Of a stretch of 34,546 nt of DNA, positions 1-8,144 are shown piece after piece (position 1 is the stretch's first letter; the number at the start of each line of letters is the position of its first letter). Below the pieces are notes generated by a model. It was not told the origin of the DNA, made no database searches, and saw only the letters and a program-made list of their open reading frames with translations. Source of the stretch: Holzapfeliella saturejae. Lineage in GTDB: Bacteria; Bacillota; Bacilli; Lactobacillales; Lactobacillaceae. The DNA is taken from positions 1 through 34,546 of the forward strand of contig NZ_JAWMWG010000003.1 of NCBI RefSeq assembly GCF_037546065.1, given 5' to 3'. The position numbers and the translations under genes are program-made.

Positions 1-347
1 AGCAGTTAGCACCCTTCTTTAAGAACCTAAAGATGGAAAAAGAGTTCATCAAGAAACAAGGTAAACCACTCAAGGGGTATATTTTTACTTTCACACCCGA
101 ACCAAAAGACAAAGACGACTTCCAGGAACGGAAGAAACAATTTAAGAAGCCTAAAAAAGAAATCGCCACCGATTGGAGTAAGAAGAAATCCAACGTTAAA
201 GTTGATGATAAGTTTCAGCAACTGCTTGACGATATCGACAGCGGTAAAATCAAGAGTTTTGGCAAGAAAGAAGAAGAAAAAGAAACGATTCCGAGCGACA
301 ACCCATTCGGCGACTTGGGATTCGATGATAGTGACTTACCTTTTTAA
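1..347 (+). CDS. repB: Rep_3 initiator of replicon 2, C-terminal part (continues from the window end)
   Basis: This is the last third of the rep2 gene, whose first 577 bases are at 33970-34546. Joining the last base to base 1 keeps the frame (577 + 347 = 924 bases, 308 codons with stop) and restores the block LKPSMEQLAPFF, which rep1 carries as LKPSMEQLSPFF. This part holds the end of the second winged-helix domain (about 45 residues), a Lys/Glu-rich linker longer than in Rep1, and an acidic tail with NPFG followed by the terminal residues DDSDLPF. The tail resembles that of single-strand DNA-binding proteins. Seen directly: frame continuity and the motif. Known: Rep_3 proteins bind iterons and open the origin. 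Inferred: the tail recruits replication partners. Confidence 0.93.
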   Translation, partial: QLAPFFKNLKMEKEFIKKQGKPLKGYIFTFTPEPKDKDDFQERKKQFKKPKKEIATDWSKKKSNVKVDDKFQQLLDDIDSGKIKSFGKKEEEKETIPSDNPFGDLGFDDSDLPF

Positions 348-506
348 TTGAAATGTGGTAAAATAAAGGTATAAGTAATCAACAAACGCCTCTAAACTAT
401 GCGAAACAGTGTTGTTCTTTCTTGTACTCGTTAAGTATATAGCTTAAAACTTTTCGTCGGAGTTCTAAATAATTTAACTCGCTTTTTATAAGTGGGTTAT
501 TTTTAT
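348..506 (+). ncRNA. Possible small RNA downstream of rep2
   Basis: No gene with a ribosome site is visible here. An extended -10-like TGGTAAAAT lies at 354-362, and a terminator-like hairpin closes the stretch about 140 bases later. A small hairpin TTAAG/CTTAA lies at about 431-447. A short RNA made just after rep2 would fit, but no -35 box is clear and the family is not recognised. The stretch could equally be the untranslated 3' end of the rep2 message. Confidence 0.25.
476..506 (+). terminator. Intrinsic terminator after rep2
   Basis: AACTCGCTT (476-484) pairs with AAGTGGGTT (490-498) using two G-U pairs across a five-base loop, followed by ATTTTTAT. The G-U pairs and the downstream T tract show that it acts on plus-strand transcripts leaving rep2. 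Confidence 0.6.
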
Positions 507-516
507 ATCTAAACAC

Positions 517-555
517 AAAAAAGCCCTACTCAATCAAGAGTAAGGCTTTTTATTT
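517..555. terminator. Bidirectional terminator between rep2 and the endolysin
   Basis: An imperfect stem, AAAAGCCCTACTC against GAGTAAGGCTTTT with one mismatch, is flanked by A and T runs. It can stop plus-strand transcription from rep2 and minus-strand transcription leaving the endolysin gene, as expected between two converging units. It marks the end of the whole late operon. Confidence 0.85.
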
Positions 556-556
556 G

Positions 557-1537
557 CTATAAAACAATATTTAATTTTGAAGTGTCGACCCACTGGTCTT
601 TGCCCAAATCAACAAATTTAAAATCTTGTGATTGGCGATTGATTCTATACGCTCCACCTTTTTCTAAGTGGCTAACTCCAGCTTGTCCTGCTTCAGGAAT
701 GGTTTGAGTGTAGCAGTCGTCTGCAGTAACAACTGCGGTCATACCTGTGTAGTCGCCCATACCCATGCCACGACTAAATTTGGCTACTGCGTCAGATTGC
801 GAGATGTATAAATTGTTCCCAATCGTAAAAATGCCACCGTCACCAGCTCCATAAATTTGCCATGCAGAACCAAAAGGCACCACTTGGGAAGTTGGTTCTT
901 TTAGCTCTGCATCTTTATAAATGATTGCTCCATCAGGATTTGAAACCCAACATGCTCCCTTAGCTCTGAAAGGTACAGACAAAGTTAAATCTTCAAGCTT
1001 TACTTGAGTAGGTTTTGGTGCTTGCGAGGATTGACTGTTGATGATTTCAGAGATACGACCACGGAACTTATCCATCGTCCAGCCTCTGCTGATCACGTAG
1101 CTATCAGGGTCGGTATGGTCTGAACCTCCAAAATATTTAGCTGCTTGATTATGTGTGATGATTCCGTTGTTTGTGCCATTTGTGAAGTAGCCAGGTATTC
1201 CACTTTCAGAGCAGAGTTGTTTTAAAAGTTGACCTAATAATTCTACTTGTTGACTAAATTTATCAGGTGCAACGTGTACCATCTCAATTTGTGCATAGGC
1301 GAATTGATTAATGTTGCCAGCTCCCCATGAGATTTTGCCACTTGGAGCAGTTTGTACAACTTTTTTATCATCGACAAAATGCGTTACATAGGCTTGGTTC
1401 TGAAGTCCTGCACGCTTCATATATGACACTTCACCATCAATGGTGGATTTGTCGTTACCTGTGTCATGCACCACGATAAAACGATTTTGTGTTGGCGTTT
1501 GTGGTGTTCCTTGAATAAAATCTTTTATAATTTCCAT
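557..1537 (-). CDS. lys: Endolysin: N-acetylmuramoyl-L-alanine amidase with SH3-like wall-binding repeats
   Basis: This 326-residue protein cuts the amide bond between muramic acid and the peptide stem to release progeny. Residues about 15-165 fit the Amidase_2 fold: FIVVHDTGN with His24, His129 in ITHNQ and His141 in SDHTDPDS are the likely zinc ligands. His53 lies in the VTHFVDDK strand. Residues about 190-326 look like two SH3-type cell-wall-binding modules. There is no signal peptide, so release depends on the holin gene next to it, 13 bases upstream. The ATG has a good ribosome site, AGGGAGGAAACTAT. It is the last gene of the late operon. The class is sure; the exact wall ligand is unknown. 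Confidence 0.93.
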   Translation of the reverse strand: MEIIKDFIQGTPQTPTQNRFIVVHDTGNDKSTIDGEVSYMKRAGLQNQAYVTHFVDDKKVVQTAPSGKISWGAGNINQFAYAQIEMVHVAPDKFSQQVELLGQLLKQLCSESGIPGYFTNGTNNGIITHNQAAKYFGGSDHTDPDSYVISRGWTMDKFRGRISEIINSQSSQAPKPTQVKLEDLTLSVPFRAKGACWVSNPDGAIIYKDAELKEPTSQVVPFGSAWQIYGAGDGGIFTIGNNLYISQSDAVAKFSRGMGMGDYTGMTAVVTADDCYTQTIPEAGQAGVSHLEKGGAYRINRQSQDFKFVDLGKDQWVDTSKLNIVL

Positions 1538-1550
1538 ATAGTTTCCTCCC

Positions 1551-2183
1551 TTAGTTTAAACGATTAGGCTTATTGACCTCGTCAGGTGTATCCTGCGGGT
1601 CTTTTTTAGTATCTTGTGGTTCTTCTGTCTGTTCAGTTTCAGAAGTACTTAAATCGTCTTTATTTTCACGATTGCCATTTTTTTCGATTGCTTCTTCATC
1701 AAGTAAGTTATGAAGTGTGGCAGTAGGGTTTTTGGCGGTTTCGAGCGTTTTAGCACCCAATTTAGCTATGTCTTTGACGTTCCCATTCATAAGTGTATCG
1801 TTGGTTTCATAAAGGTACTTGGTTAAGAACTTGGGAAGTTTGATACCTGCTCCGTCAAGATTTTCAACAATCGAAACAAGCAAAAAGAAAATGTACAAAA
1901 TACAAAATCCAAAAGCTGCGATGTCACCTAGGTCAGTCTCTCCAAAGCCGATGTTCATCGGTGGTGTGGGAAAAGCGACTACTAGATAAAAGACGACTAC
2001 AAAGCCAAAGAAGATTAGCATATGCTTGCCAAACCCTAGCAAACCAATAGAACTTTTTAGCGTGTGGTTTCTTAAAGCTTTTAAAAGTCCGCTCAAGAAC
2101 TCCAAAAACAACGCTGCTACTGCGAAAGTTAAAGCCCAGTCGTATGGTTTTAGTTGTAAAAAATTTAAAATAAAATCACTCAA
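1551..2183 (-). CDS. hol: Phage holin
   Basis: This 210-residue membrane protein probably makes the pore that frees the endolysin. The first 110 residues contain about four hydrophobic segments (near 15-33, 50-72, 87-107 and a shorter one between), as in the holin_4 / toxin-secretion holin family. The last 70 residues are a polar, Glu/Asp/Thr-rich tail, which makes it longer than usual for the family. The start is a TTG codon: the bases read TTG AGT GAT TTT, and GGAGGAGA lies just upstream; no in-frame ATG is close by. It sits directly before the endolysin and after an intrinsic terminator, so lysis genes may be expressed at a reduced or delayed level. Confidence 0.85.
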   Translation of the reverse strand: MSDFILNFLQLKPYDWALTFAVAALFLEFLSGLLKALRNHTLKSSIGLLGFGKHMLIFFGFVVVFYLVVAFPTPPMNIGFGETDLGDIAAFGFCILYIFFLLVSIVENLDGAGIKLPKFLTKYLYETNDTLMNGNVKDIAKLGAKTLETAKNPTATLHNLLDEEAIEKNGNRENKDDLSTSETEQTEEPQDTKKDPQDTPDEVNKPNRLN

Positions 2184-2197
2184 AATATTCTCTCCTC

Positions 2198-2226
2198 CAA
2201 AATAAAAAAGCTACTTTTCAGTAGCT
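2198..2226 (-). terminator. Intrinsic terminator between tail and lysis genes
   Basis: On the minus strand AGCTACT-GAAA-AGTAGCT, a perfect 7-bp stem with a GNRA-type loop, is followed by TTTTTTATTTT. The stem overlaps the stop codon of the XkdX-like gene. Readthrough would be needed for holin and endolysin expression, unless a separate promoter exists that I do not see. Confidence 0.85.
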
Positions 2227-2402
2227 CCTGTATTGTCTTGTGGTTGATCATTGACGTAGTCTTGACCGGTGATAAATTTAAAATCTTCACTATCCATGCG
2301 ACCGTCTTGGACCATAGCGTTAAGTGATTCTAAATCAACTTTCTTCCAGTCGTTATATGAAACTTTTAAAATATTTTTTCTCCAGCTTGCTAGTTTTGCC
2401 AT
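2211..2402 (-). CDS. XkdX family tail/baseplate protein
   Basis: This 63-residue protein matches the small XkdX family seen next to baseplate genes in Gram-positive siphoviruses and PBSX-like elements. The pattern is a Tyr-x-x-Trp (NDWKKVD region), then Gly-Arg-Met/Ile-x-x-Glu-Asp, then ITGQDYV. The function of the family is not established. The start overlaps the stop of the gene before it, and AGGAGGTGCTGAATA supplies the ribosome site. The 3' end is built into a terminator stem. Confidence 0.8.
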   Translation of the reverse strand: MAKLASWRKNILKVSYNDWKKVDLESLNAMVQDGRMDSEDFKFITGQDYVNDQPQDNTGATEK

Positions 2403-2788
2403 TATTCAGCACCTCCTTGCGCCATTCCTGAAACCATTTCTTGCAATTCGTCAATCGTTTGCTGCATAGAGTTAATTTTTCTTTGTGCTTCTTCGCTATC
2501 AGTCTTAGCGTTTTCACGCTCTTCTTGTGCTTTTTTTAGCTCATCAGATACTTGCTTAATCTGTGATTTTACTCGATTAATTTCATCTTCACTCGCATCT
2601 TCCCATTGCATAGTTTGAATGTTAAATTTAATTGGTTTATCAAGTAAATCCTGAGGAACTTCAACAGTAGTTAAACCGTTTGCCACCTTTTGTTCAGGAT
2701 TGCCAAAAGTCCAGGAATCCCATACATCTTTATTGATAAGTTGAATCGAGCCGTCTTTATATGTTCGTGTCATAATTTGTTCTGTCAT
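2402..2788 (-). CDS. Baseplate-associated coiled-coil protein of unknown function
   Basis: This 128-residue protein has a short N-terminal beta-rich part (YKDGSIQLINKDVWDSW) that looks like the small module found after BppU genes in lactic phages. A long charged coiled coil follows (about residues 65-118, rich in Glu, Lys and Gln), then a Gly/Ala end. It lies 11 bases after the BppU gene and overlaps the XkdX gene by one base, so it is translated with them. Its position suggests a baseplate or host-recognition accessory role, but no catalytic motif is visible. Confidence 0.6.
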   Translation of the reverse strand: MTEQIMTRTYKDGSIQLINKDVWDSWTFGNPEQKVANGLTTVEVPQDLLDKPIKFNIQTMQWEDASEDEINRVKSQIKQVSDELKKAQEERENAKTDSEEAQRKINSMQQTIDELQEMVSGMAQGGAE

Positions 2789-2799
2789 AATTTTCTCCT

Positions 2800-5625
2800 T
2801 TAATATTCTTGAATTTCAGATATAAAAATAGCCGAATCATTACTTGAGTAAAATCCAGCCGAAAAATTTAGTGTATTGTCATTTTTGAAATTGATATTCA
2901 ACCTTTGATTTACACCACCACTAGAATATAGCCAGTTGTTAGAGGTGTCTCGGACAGTTTCTCCAACATTGGCTGTTTGCACAGTTTTGCCGACAACAAT
3001 TTTATCTTTTGGTATCGTCAAAATTGCGGAATTGGGGTTTTCTTCATAAGATACCGATACATCATCACTTGATTTTAAGGCTCTTTTTAATAAATCAAGG
3101 CTATCATATTCTTTAGTTTCAAGTTTTAATTTGTTTATCTTAATAATTAAACCGCCTTTTAATTCAGCAAATTTTTTACTGATTGCCACATCATTTGTTG
3201 ATTTGCCGATTTTGTAACCGCCGTCAAAAAGTACGTTGTTTTTGTAGGTTGTTATGCTTTTTATAAAAAGACTTGCTTCTCTCATAGAACTGGTATCGGC
3301 TGACGCAATCATTCCGTTTTCGATTATTTTGAAAGTTATATATTTTTTCCCTTCTTCAAAAAGATAAAAATTATTATAAGTTATTCCTTTTCCGTTTGTT
3401 TTTATTTTTAAAACATTGTTTGTTATCAGTTCTGATTTTGGTATTTTTATTTTTTCGCTGTTCCCCTCTTGATAAAAAGAAATGTTATTTTCTGAAGAGT
3501 CAAAAACGCCGCTTATGACACCATATCCAATATATCCTCCTGCCATAAGGTCTGATACAGAGATGATGATACCATCACCAACATTTTGAAATCCTGCGTT
3601 AAATTTAAATGTAGTTTCCCTAAAGTATAGATTTCTAGTTGAGGTGTTTAAATAATTGTTATTGAAATCATACAATTTTGTTCCACTCACTAAACTTCTT
3701 ACAGGTGTTCTAATCAGTTCAAACTCTGCCACACGGTCAACATCAAGGTCATAGTAACCGCCTGTTACTTGTGGGCTGTTAGGATTGTCAAAATTATAGC
3801 CTTGAATACTTTCAACAACTAAATTATTGGCGTTTCCGTTGTTTGTAATTTTGAGTTTTGGCGACAATTTGCTACCTGTTTTCATTTCGCCTACTCCAGA
3901 CAGCTCTACAACAATGGTCTTACTTTCGCTAGGACTTGATACCGCAATATCACTCTTATTGATGATAATCGGCGACTGAACAGACGTTGAGCATTGACCA
4001 CTTACATAGTCAGATGAACTATAACTGATTGGATAATCATTGTTATCTGCTTGCTGAACACCATTAATGTATGGCTTCTTGCGTAATTTAATCCACAATT
4101 TCAAGCCGTCGCCGATGTTTGATAATTTGCTATCTGCAAAATTACTGTCATACGTGATCGTGTGCGAACTATCAAAGTTGTAACTTTGCGAATTATTTAA
4201 GTAAATCATGTTTTGATTTGTATAATTTGCGGAATCATTAACATACGGAATTACTGGACTTGAGAGGTCAAAAGCTCCGTTGATTTTTTGATAAAGCCAA
4301 TTAATCGCACTTACAACGCTTGATTTATCATCAGTGGTTAAATTAGCTTTATCGCCGACAAGTTGAGACTTAACAAGTTCTACAGCTTGGTTTTGGGTGG
4401 CGAGGTCTTTTTGGTCTACTTGTGTTTTATCGTAGTAACCCGATAAGTCAGGCTTGGAGCTGGCTACTTTATTATCTGTATAGCTTTTAGCAGCAGTTAA
4501 AGTAGCGGTGTCTCTATCTTCGACCTGATACTTAAAGTAGCTATCACGCCAATTCATTTTCTTTTCATCCATGCGTGATTCAAGGCTTGTCACATCTGAT
4601 TTATCAGCCTTATCTGCTACTGAATCCCTAGCACTTTGTGCCATGCTATAAGCATCATCAGCCTTCTTCTTAACACTATCTAAGTCGATTTTTTCGATGT
4701 CAGCACGAATATCATCCAGCTTTTTAGAGATTGCTGGCACATCAGCGTTTTTAAGCTGATTAATTGTTGATTGTGTACTATCTAGCTGTGATTTTAGCTG
4801 TAATTTGAAGGTGGCTAAATCATCAGAAAGTTGTTTTTTCTGTGCGTCAAACTCTTTTTTGTAGTCACTAAGTAGATTAGACTTCTTGGTTTCGTAATCT
4901 GCTTTCAAGTCGTCAAATTCACTTCTGAATTGCTTTTCTTGAGCTGTTTTGTCGCTTTGTGATTGTCTTTTGAAAGTGTCCCACTCAGTTTTACGGCTTT
5001 GTAAATCGTTTTGGGCTCGATTGAACCAGTCGGCGATTTCACGCTGTTTTGCTTTAAATTTATCATCAGTTGAAGTAAGTAGATTAGCAGCGTTTTGATC
5101 AAGTTGATTTCTAAACTCTTTAAAACGTCTTTCAAAATCTTCTTGTTGCTTCTGCCAGTCTGCTGGTGCTTTATCTGATAGTTCTTTCAGAGCTGACTGA
5201 TAACTTAGCATTGCATCGTTGATTTGTTGGGCAAGACTTACATAGTTATCGCTTCGCAGGTCACTTCCAGCTTGCGCTAACACCTCAATTTCAAAACTTG
5301 GTGTGCTGTCCTTATTGCCTTTTGAATCAATTAAACGGAAGTAGCCAGTAAGCACTCCAGCAGATTGATAAGCCTCGTCAACAAGTGTGTAAGTAATTTT
5401 GTTTTCTGATTTGATGAAGTGACTTTGATTGTCATCATCAATAATTTTATTATCCGCTTTTGTCGCTTCAAATTTTAATGTGCAGCCTGATAAATCTACA
5501 TCTTGATTATTTGACAAGATGACAACTTCTAGTTGTTGCCCTTTATCGCCTTGTACCAATACTGGTTTGATAGGGTTAAACCGCTGTTGCTTGTTAATAT
5601 CAAGCGTCAAAGTTGGTAAACTCAT
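2800..5625 (-). CDS. BppU-like baseplate upper protein, probable receptor-binding fibre
   Basis: This 941-residue structural protein has residues 1-125 matching the BppU N-terminal fold: a beta sandwich beginning LTLDINKQQRF that docks on the Dit ring in lactococcal phages. Residues about 130-345 are a long Lys/Glu/Gln-rich coiled coil, likely trimeric. Residues about 430-941 are beta-rich with many Asn, Ser and Gly and no enzyme motif, which is the expected place for carbohydrate binding. It is longer than the classical BppU and probably combines the upper baseplate and receptor-binding roles, since no separate BppL gene is present. Host range is likely set here. Fold call is good for the N-terminus and inferred for the rest. 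Confidence 0.8.
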   Translation of the reverse strand: MSLPTLTLDINKQQRFNPIKPVLVQGDKGQQLEVVILSNNQDVDLSGCTLKFEATKADNKIIDDDNQSHFIKSENKITYTLVDEAYQSAGVLTGYFRLIDSKGNKDSTPSFEIEVLAQAGSDLRSDNYVSLAQQINDAMLSYQSALKELSDKAPADWQKQQEDFERRFKEFRNQLDQNAANLLTSTDDKFKAKQREIADWFNRAQNDLQSRKTEWDTFKRQSQSDKTAQEKQFRSEFDDLKADYETKKSNLLSDYKKEFDAQKKQLSDDLATFKLQLKSQLDSTQSTINQLKNADVPAISKKLDDIRADIEKIDLDSVKKKADDAYSMAQSARDSVADKADKSDVTSLESRMDEKKMNWRDSYFKYQVEDRDTATLTAAKSYTDNKVASSKPDLSGYYDKTQVDQKDLATQNQAVELVKSQLVGDKANLTTDDKSSVVSAINWLYQKINGAFDLSSPVIPYVNDSANYTNQNMIYLNNSQSYNFDSSHTITYDSNFADSKLSNIGDGLKLWIKLRKKPYINGVQQADNNDYPISYSSSDYVSGQCSTSVQSPIIINKSDIAVSSPSESKTIVVELSGVGEMKTGSKLSPKLKITNNGNANNLVVESIQGYNFDNPNSPQVTGGYYDLDVDRVAEFELIRTPVRSLVSGTKLYDFNNNYLNTSTRNLYFRETTFKFNAGFQNVGDGIIISVSDLMAGGYIGYGVISGVFDSSENNISFYQEGNSEKIKIPKSELITNNVLKIKTNGKGITYNNFYLFEEGKKYITFKIIENGMIASADTSSMREASLFIKSITTYKNNVLFDGGYKIGKSTNDVAISKKFAELKGGLIIKINKLKLETKEYDSLDLLKRALKSSDDVSVSYEENPNSAILTIPKDKIVVGKTVQTANVGETVRDTSNNWLYSSGGVNQRLNINFKNDNTLNFSAGFYSSNDSAIFISEIQEY

Positions 5626-5641
5626 ATAATCACCCTTTCTA

Positions 5642-7342
5642 TTATTCTGTTAAGACTTTATGACCATCAACATACAGTTGACCGCCCACATTTTGAATCC
5701 AAATTCCGTTCAGGTTGATAGAACCACCGCCAGAAATGGCTAAACCGCCACCACCTGAAACAGAAAAACCGTTGTTGTAGCTCACAACGGCGTTTTGACT
5801 TAATCCATACGGACTAACCGAACGTAAGAAACTTGCACCGTCAACTTGACCACCGCTAATTTGAACACCTTGGATATAGCCACCTGAAATAGTAGGTGCT
5901 GATATAAGCGAACCTGCGACGATTTCGTCAGCGTAGACGCGACCGCGATTATCAACAGCGGTCTTAATTTGTCCATTTGCGCCATAGAAACCTAGACCCA
6001 ATCCGCCGAGTTTTAACCCTGTTCCATCACCGTTTTTAGTTTCAAGCGCTTGCTTTCCATAAACTAAATCACCACCGACACCATCTAGGTAGTCCTGCAC
6101 ATCTTGACGATAGCGACCTATTTTGTCGTTCAATTCTTTTTGTTTAGCTTCGATATCCAGTTTTTCTTCGTTGATTTTGAGCAGCAAATCAGACTTGGTA
6201 TCTTTAACTTCTTGGCTAGTTTTATCAACTTTTGTAGACGTTTTTTGAATGTCTTTACTGGTCTGTTGTTCTCTTTCCGCCTGTGTTGAAAAAGTTTTCT
6301 CCCCAATCTCAACTGATGTCAATTCAGGGGCTAAAAGATTACGTGTGATTTTGATAATTCGTGATTTAAAAACAATTTTAGGTTCATGTCGTACGATTGT
6401 GACTGTATCACCTAGCATTAAACTGCCATCAAAATTGATCGTGGCAGAAAGATTATTTTTAGGTACACAATTTTCAATAAGTGATTGATAAGACAAATTA
6501 AGCAACTCGTTTTTATCGTCTGTATCAAAATCTACCGCTTTAATTCTTGGTGTACCGTCTGCATACCCCCAAACTTTTGTAGCTTCGGGAAACTCAAGAA
6601 AAGCTTGTCCCAAAGGTTTGTCTAAGGGGTCACCTTTTGATTTTGACCAAGCGATATCTTCAAAAGTAATTTTACGACCATATCCGCCACTATCCGTGGC
6701 TTCACCATTACCACACCCGACTATCGCGGTGTAGTAATCTGACAAATTCTGTTCTTTACCAATGGAAGCTGTATCACGACCGTAGACGAATCTTTTTGTT
6801 GTATCTTTTCCTATGCGATTTCTGACTTCAGCTATCCGCTTTGTAATTTGCGAGCCTTTAAACTCGTATAAGAAGCGTATTTCAAAGCTGTATGCGTCTT
6901 TTAGCTTACTGAAGCAGTCTAACTGGCTGTCATAGTAAAAGTTGGTAGAACCCACGCTTGTGGATTTATTGTCTAGTGTCCAGTTAGTATCTTCAAAAAT
7001 GGCTTCTAAAGGCTTTTGGATGGGTTGGTTATAAAAACGCCTATCTTTCACTATCTTTCTGCCTTTTAAGTCGTCAAAAGCCTCTTCAACACCCTCTATG
7101 ATGATTGTTTCAGCAGTTTTAGAACTTGATACACGGTAAAGATGGAACTTGTTATCTTCGTCATATCTAGCGGGAACGCCGATGTAAAAGCACTTATTTA
7201 ACTTTTGAAGTGTGCTTTTATCAAGTTTGAACTCCGCATAAAGTTGCATAGCGGTGTTGATTTCTTGCGTTTCTGTTGCTGATAAACATTCAGTAAGATA
7301 TGAGTAAATATTTTGCTTTTGATCTAGTAAAACAAATCTCAT
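5642..7342 (-). CDS. tal: Tail-associated protein Tal (prophage tail endopeptidase family, gp18/gp27-like)
   Basis: This 566-residue protein has an N-terminal region of about 340 residues that fits the phage tail-tip hub fold (Prophage_tail), which closes the tail tube below the Dit ring. A coiled coil covers about 350-410. The rest is Gly-rich with short repeats such as SGGYIQGVQISGG, and ends in GGQLYVDGHKVLTE, an end shared by many lactic phage Tal proteins. No clear peptidase or lysozyme motif is visible in the C-terminal part, so any wall-degrading activity is uncertain. It overlaps the Dit gene by four bases, as is typical for this pair. Confidence 0.87.
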   Translation of the reverse strand: MRFVLLDQKQNIYSYLTECLSATETQEINTAMQLYAEFKLDKSTLQKLNKCFYIGVPARYDEDNKFHLYRVSSSKTAETIIIEGVEEAFDDLKGRKIVKDRRFYNQPIQKPLEAIFEDTNWTLDNKSTSVGSTNFYYDSQLDCFSKLKDAYSFEIRFLYEFKGSQITKRIAEVRNRIGKDTTKRFVYGRDTASIGKEQNLSDYYTAIVGCGNGEATDSGGYGRKITFEDIAWSKSKGDPLDKPLGQAFLEFPEATKVWGYADGTPRIKAVDFDTDDKNELLNLSYQSLIENCVPKNNLSATINFDGSLMLGDTVTIVRHEPKIVFKSRIIKITRNLLAPELTSVEIGEKTFSTQAEREQQTSKDIQKTSTKVDKTSQEVKDTKSDLLLKINEEKLDIEAKQKELNDKIGRYRQDVQDYLDGVGGDLVYGKQALETKNGDGTGLKLGGLGLGFYGANGQIKTAVDNRGRVYADEIVAGSLISAPTISGGYIQGVQISGGQVDGASFLRSVSPYGLSQNAVVSYNNGFSVSGGGGLAISGGGSINLNGIWIQNVGGQLYVDGHKVLTE

Positions 7343-8133
7343 AGCAATTTACCTCTTAACTCAAGAGTGACAACACAATCACGTTCTGACACTTTGATTA
7401 CATCACTTTTTTTGACTTCAAAATTTTCTAAATCAGAAGTAACATCTAAAGCCATGAAGTTAGTAGCTCCATTGATTTTAAGCGGTTCTGAATCGAGCGG
7501 TCTAATTTCTACAACATCGCCAGCTTTGAAGTCGTGAACTAATCTGATTTTGAGTTCATCGTTGAACAAGTCAATCAAATTAGTGTCGTGTTTTAGTTCT
7601 AGCTTGATTAAATCAGGTACAGTCCCGAAGTAGATATTTTCGGTTACTTCAAGTTTTTGTATTTTAGTTTTTGTAGTTGGCTGTCGTCTTCTTTTGAAAG
7701 GGTTAGAACAAGTTATGGTAAAACTACTTACACCCGAGTTCGTCCCTTCTGGAAAACTTTCAACTGCCGTAACTGTACCGATAAAGCTATAAAAAGGGTC
7801 GTCATAAAAATAAAATTCAAACTCTTTTTGTGACAAAAGATAGTTGAGATAATCAAATTTTTGTCTAAATTCAACATCACTTTTAGCTTCCAGTTGATAT
7901 CTGATAGTGATATCACGCTTAGGATAGTAAGCACTCGTAAAGGCTTCACCATCAGAATTGACGGATTGAGAATTGACTGAGTAGCCGACTAATTCACGAC
8001 CTGAAGTATTTAAAGTCTGATAACCATCTATTTGCTCCTCGATTGTTGAATCATCACCAAAATACAAGGCTTCAGGCGGTATCCTTCGCCTTTGTTCTTG
8101 TTTTTCATCAAGATTGATAAATTTATATGTCAT
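7339..8133 (-). CDS. dit: Distal tail protein Dit
   Basis: This 264-residue protein matches the siphovirus distal tail family (SPP1 gp19.1 / TP901-1 ORF46-like). The N-terminal half begins TYKFINLDEKQEQRR and includes a conserved region around TSAYYPKRDITIRYQLEAKSD; the C-terminal half is a galectin-like beta sandwich (about 150-264). Dit forms a hexameric ring joining tail tube to baseplate and is the usual docking site for BppU. It lies between the tape measure gene (12 bases) and tal (four-base overlap), exactly the expected order. No carbohydrate-binding insertion is evident. Confidence 0.88.
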   Translation of the reverse strand: MTYKFINLDEKQEQRRRIPPEALYFGDDSTIEEQIDGYQTLNTSGRELVGYSVNSQSVNSDGEAFTSAYYPKRDITIRYQLEAKSDVEFRQKFDYLNYLLSQKEFEFYFYDDPFYSFIGTVTAVESFPEGTNSGVSSFTITCSNPFKRRRQPTTKTKIQKLEVTENIYFGTVPDLIKLELKHDTNLIDLFNDELKIRLVHDFKAGDVVEIRPLDSEPLKINGATNFMALDVTSDLENFEVKKSDVIKVSERDCVVTLELRGKLL

Positions 8134-8144
8134 TTTATCCCTCC

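Noticed and set aside
4905..5135. 76-residue frame within the BppU-like gene
   Set aside because: It lies in another frame of a well-supported coding region and has no ribosome site.
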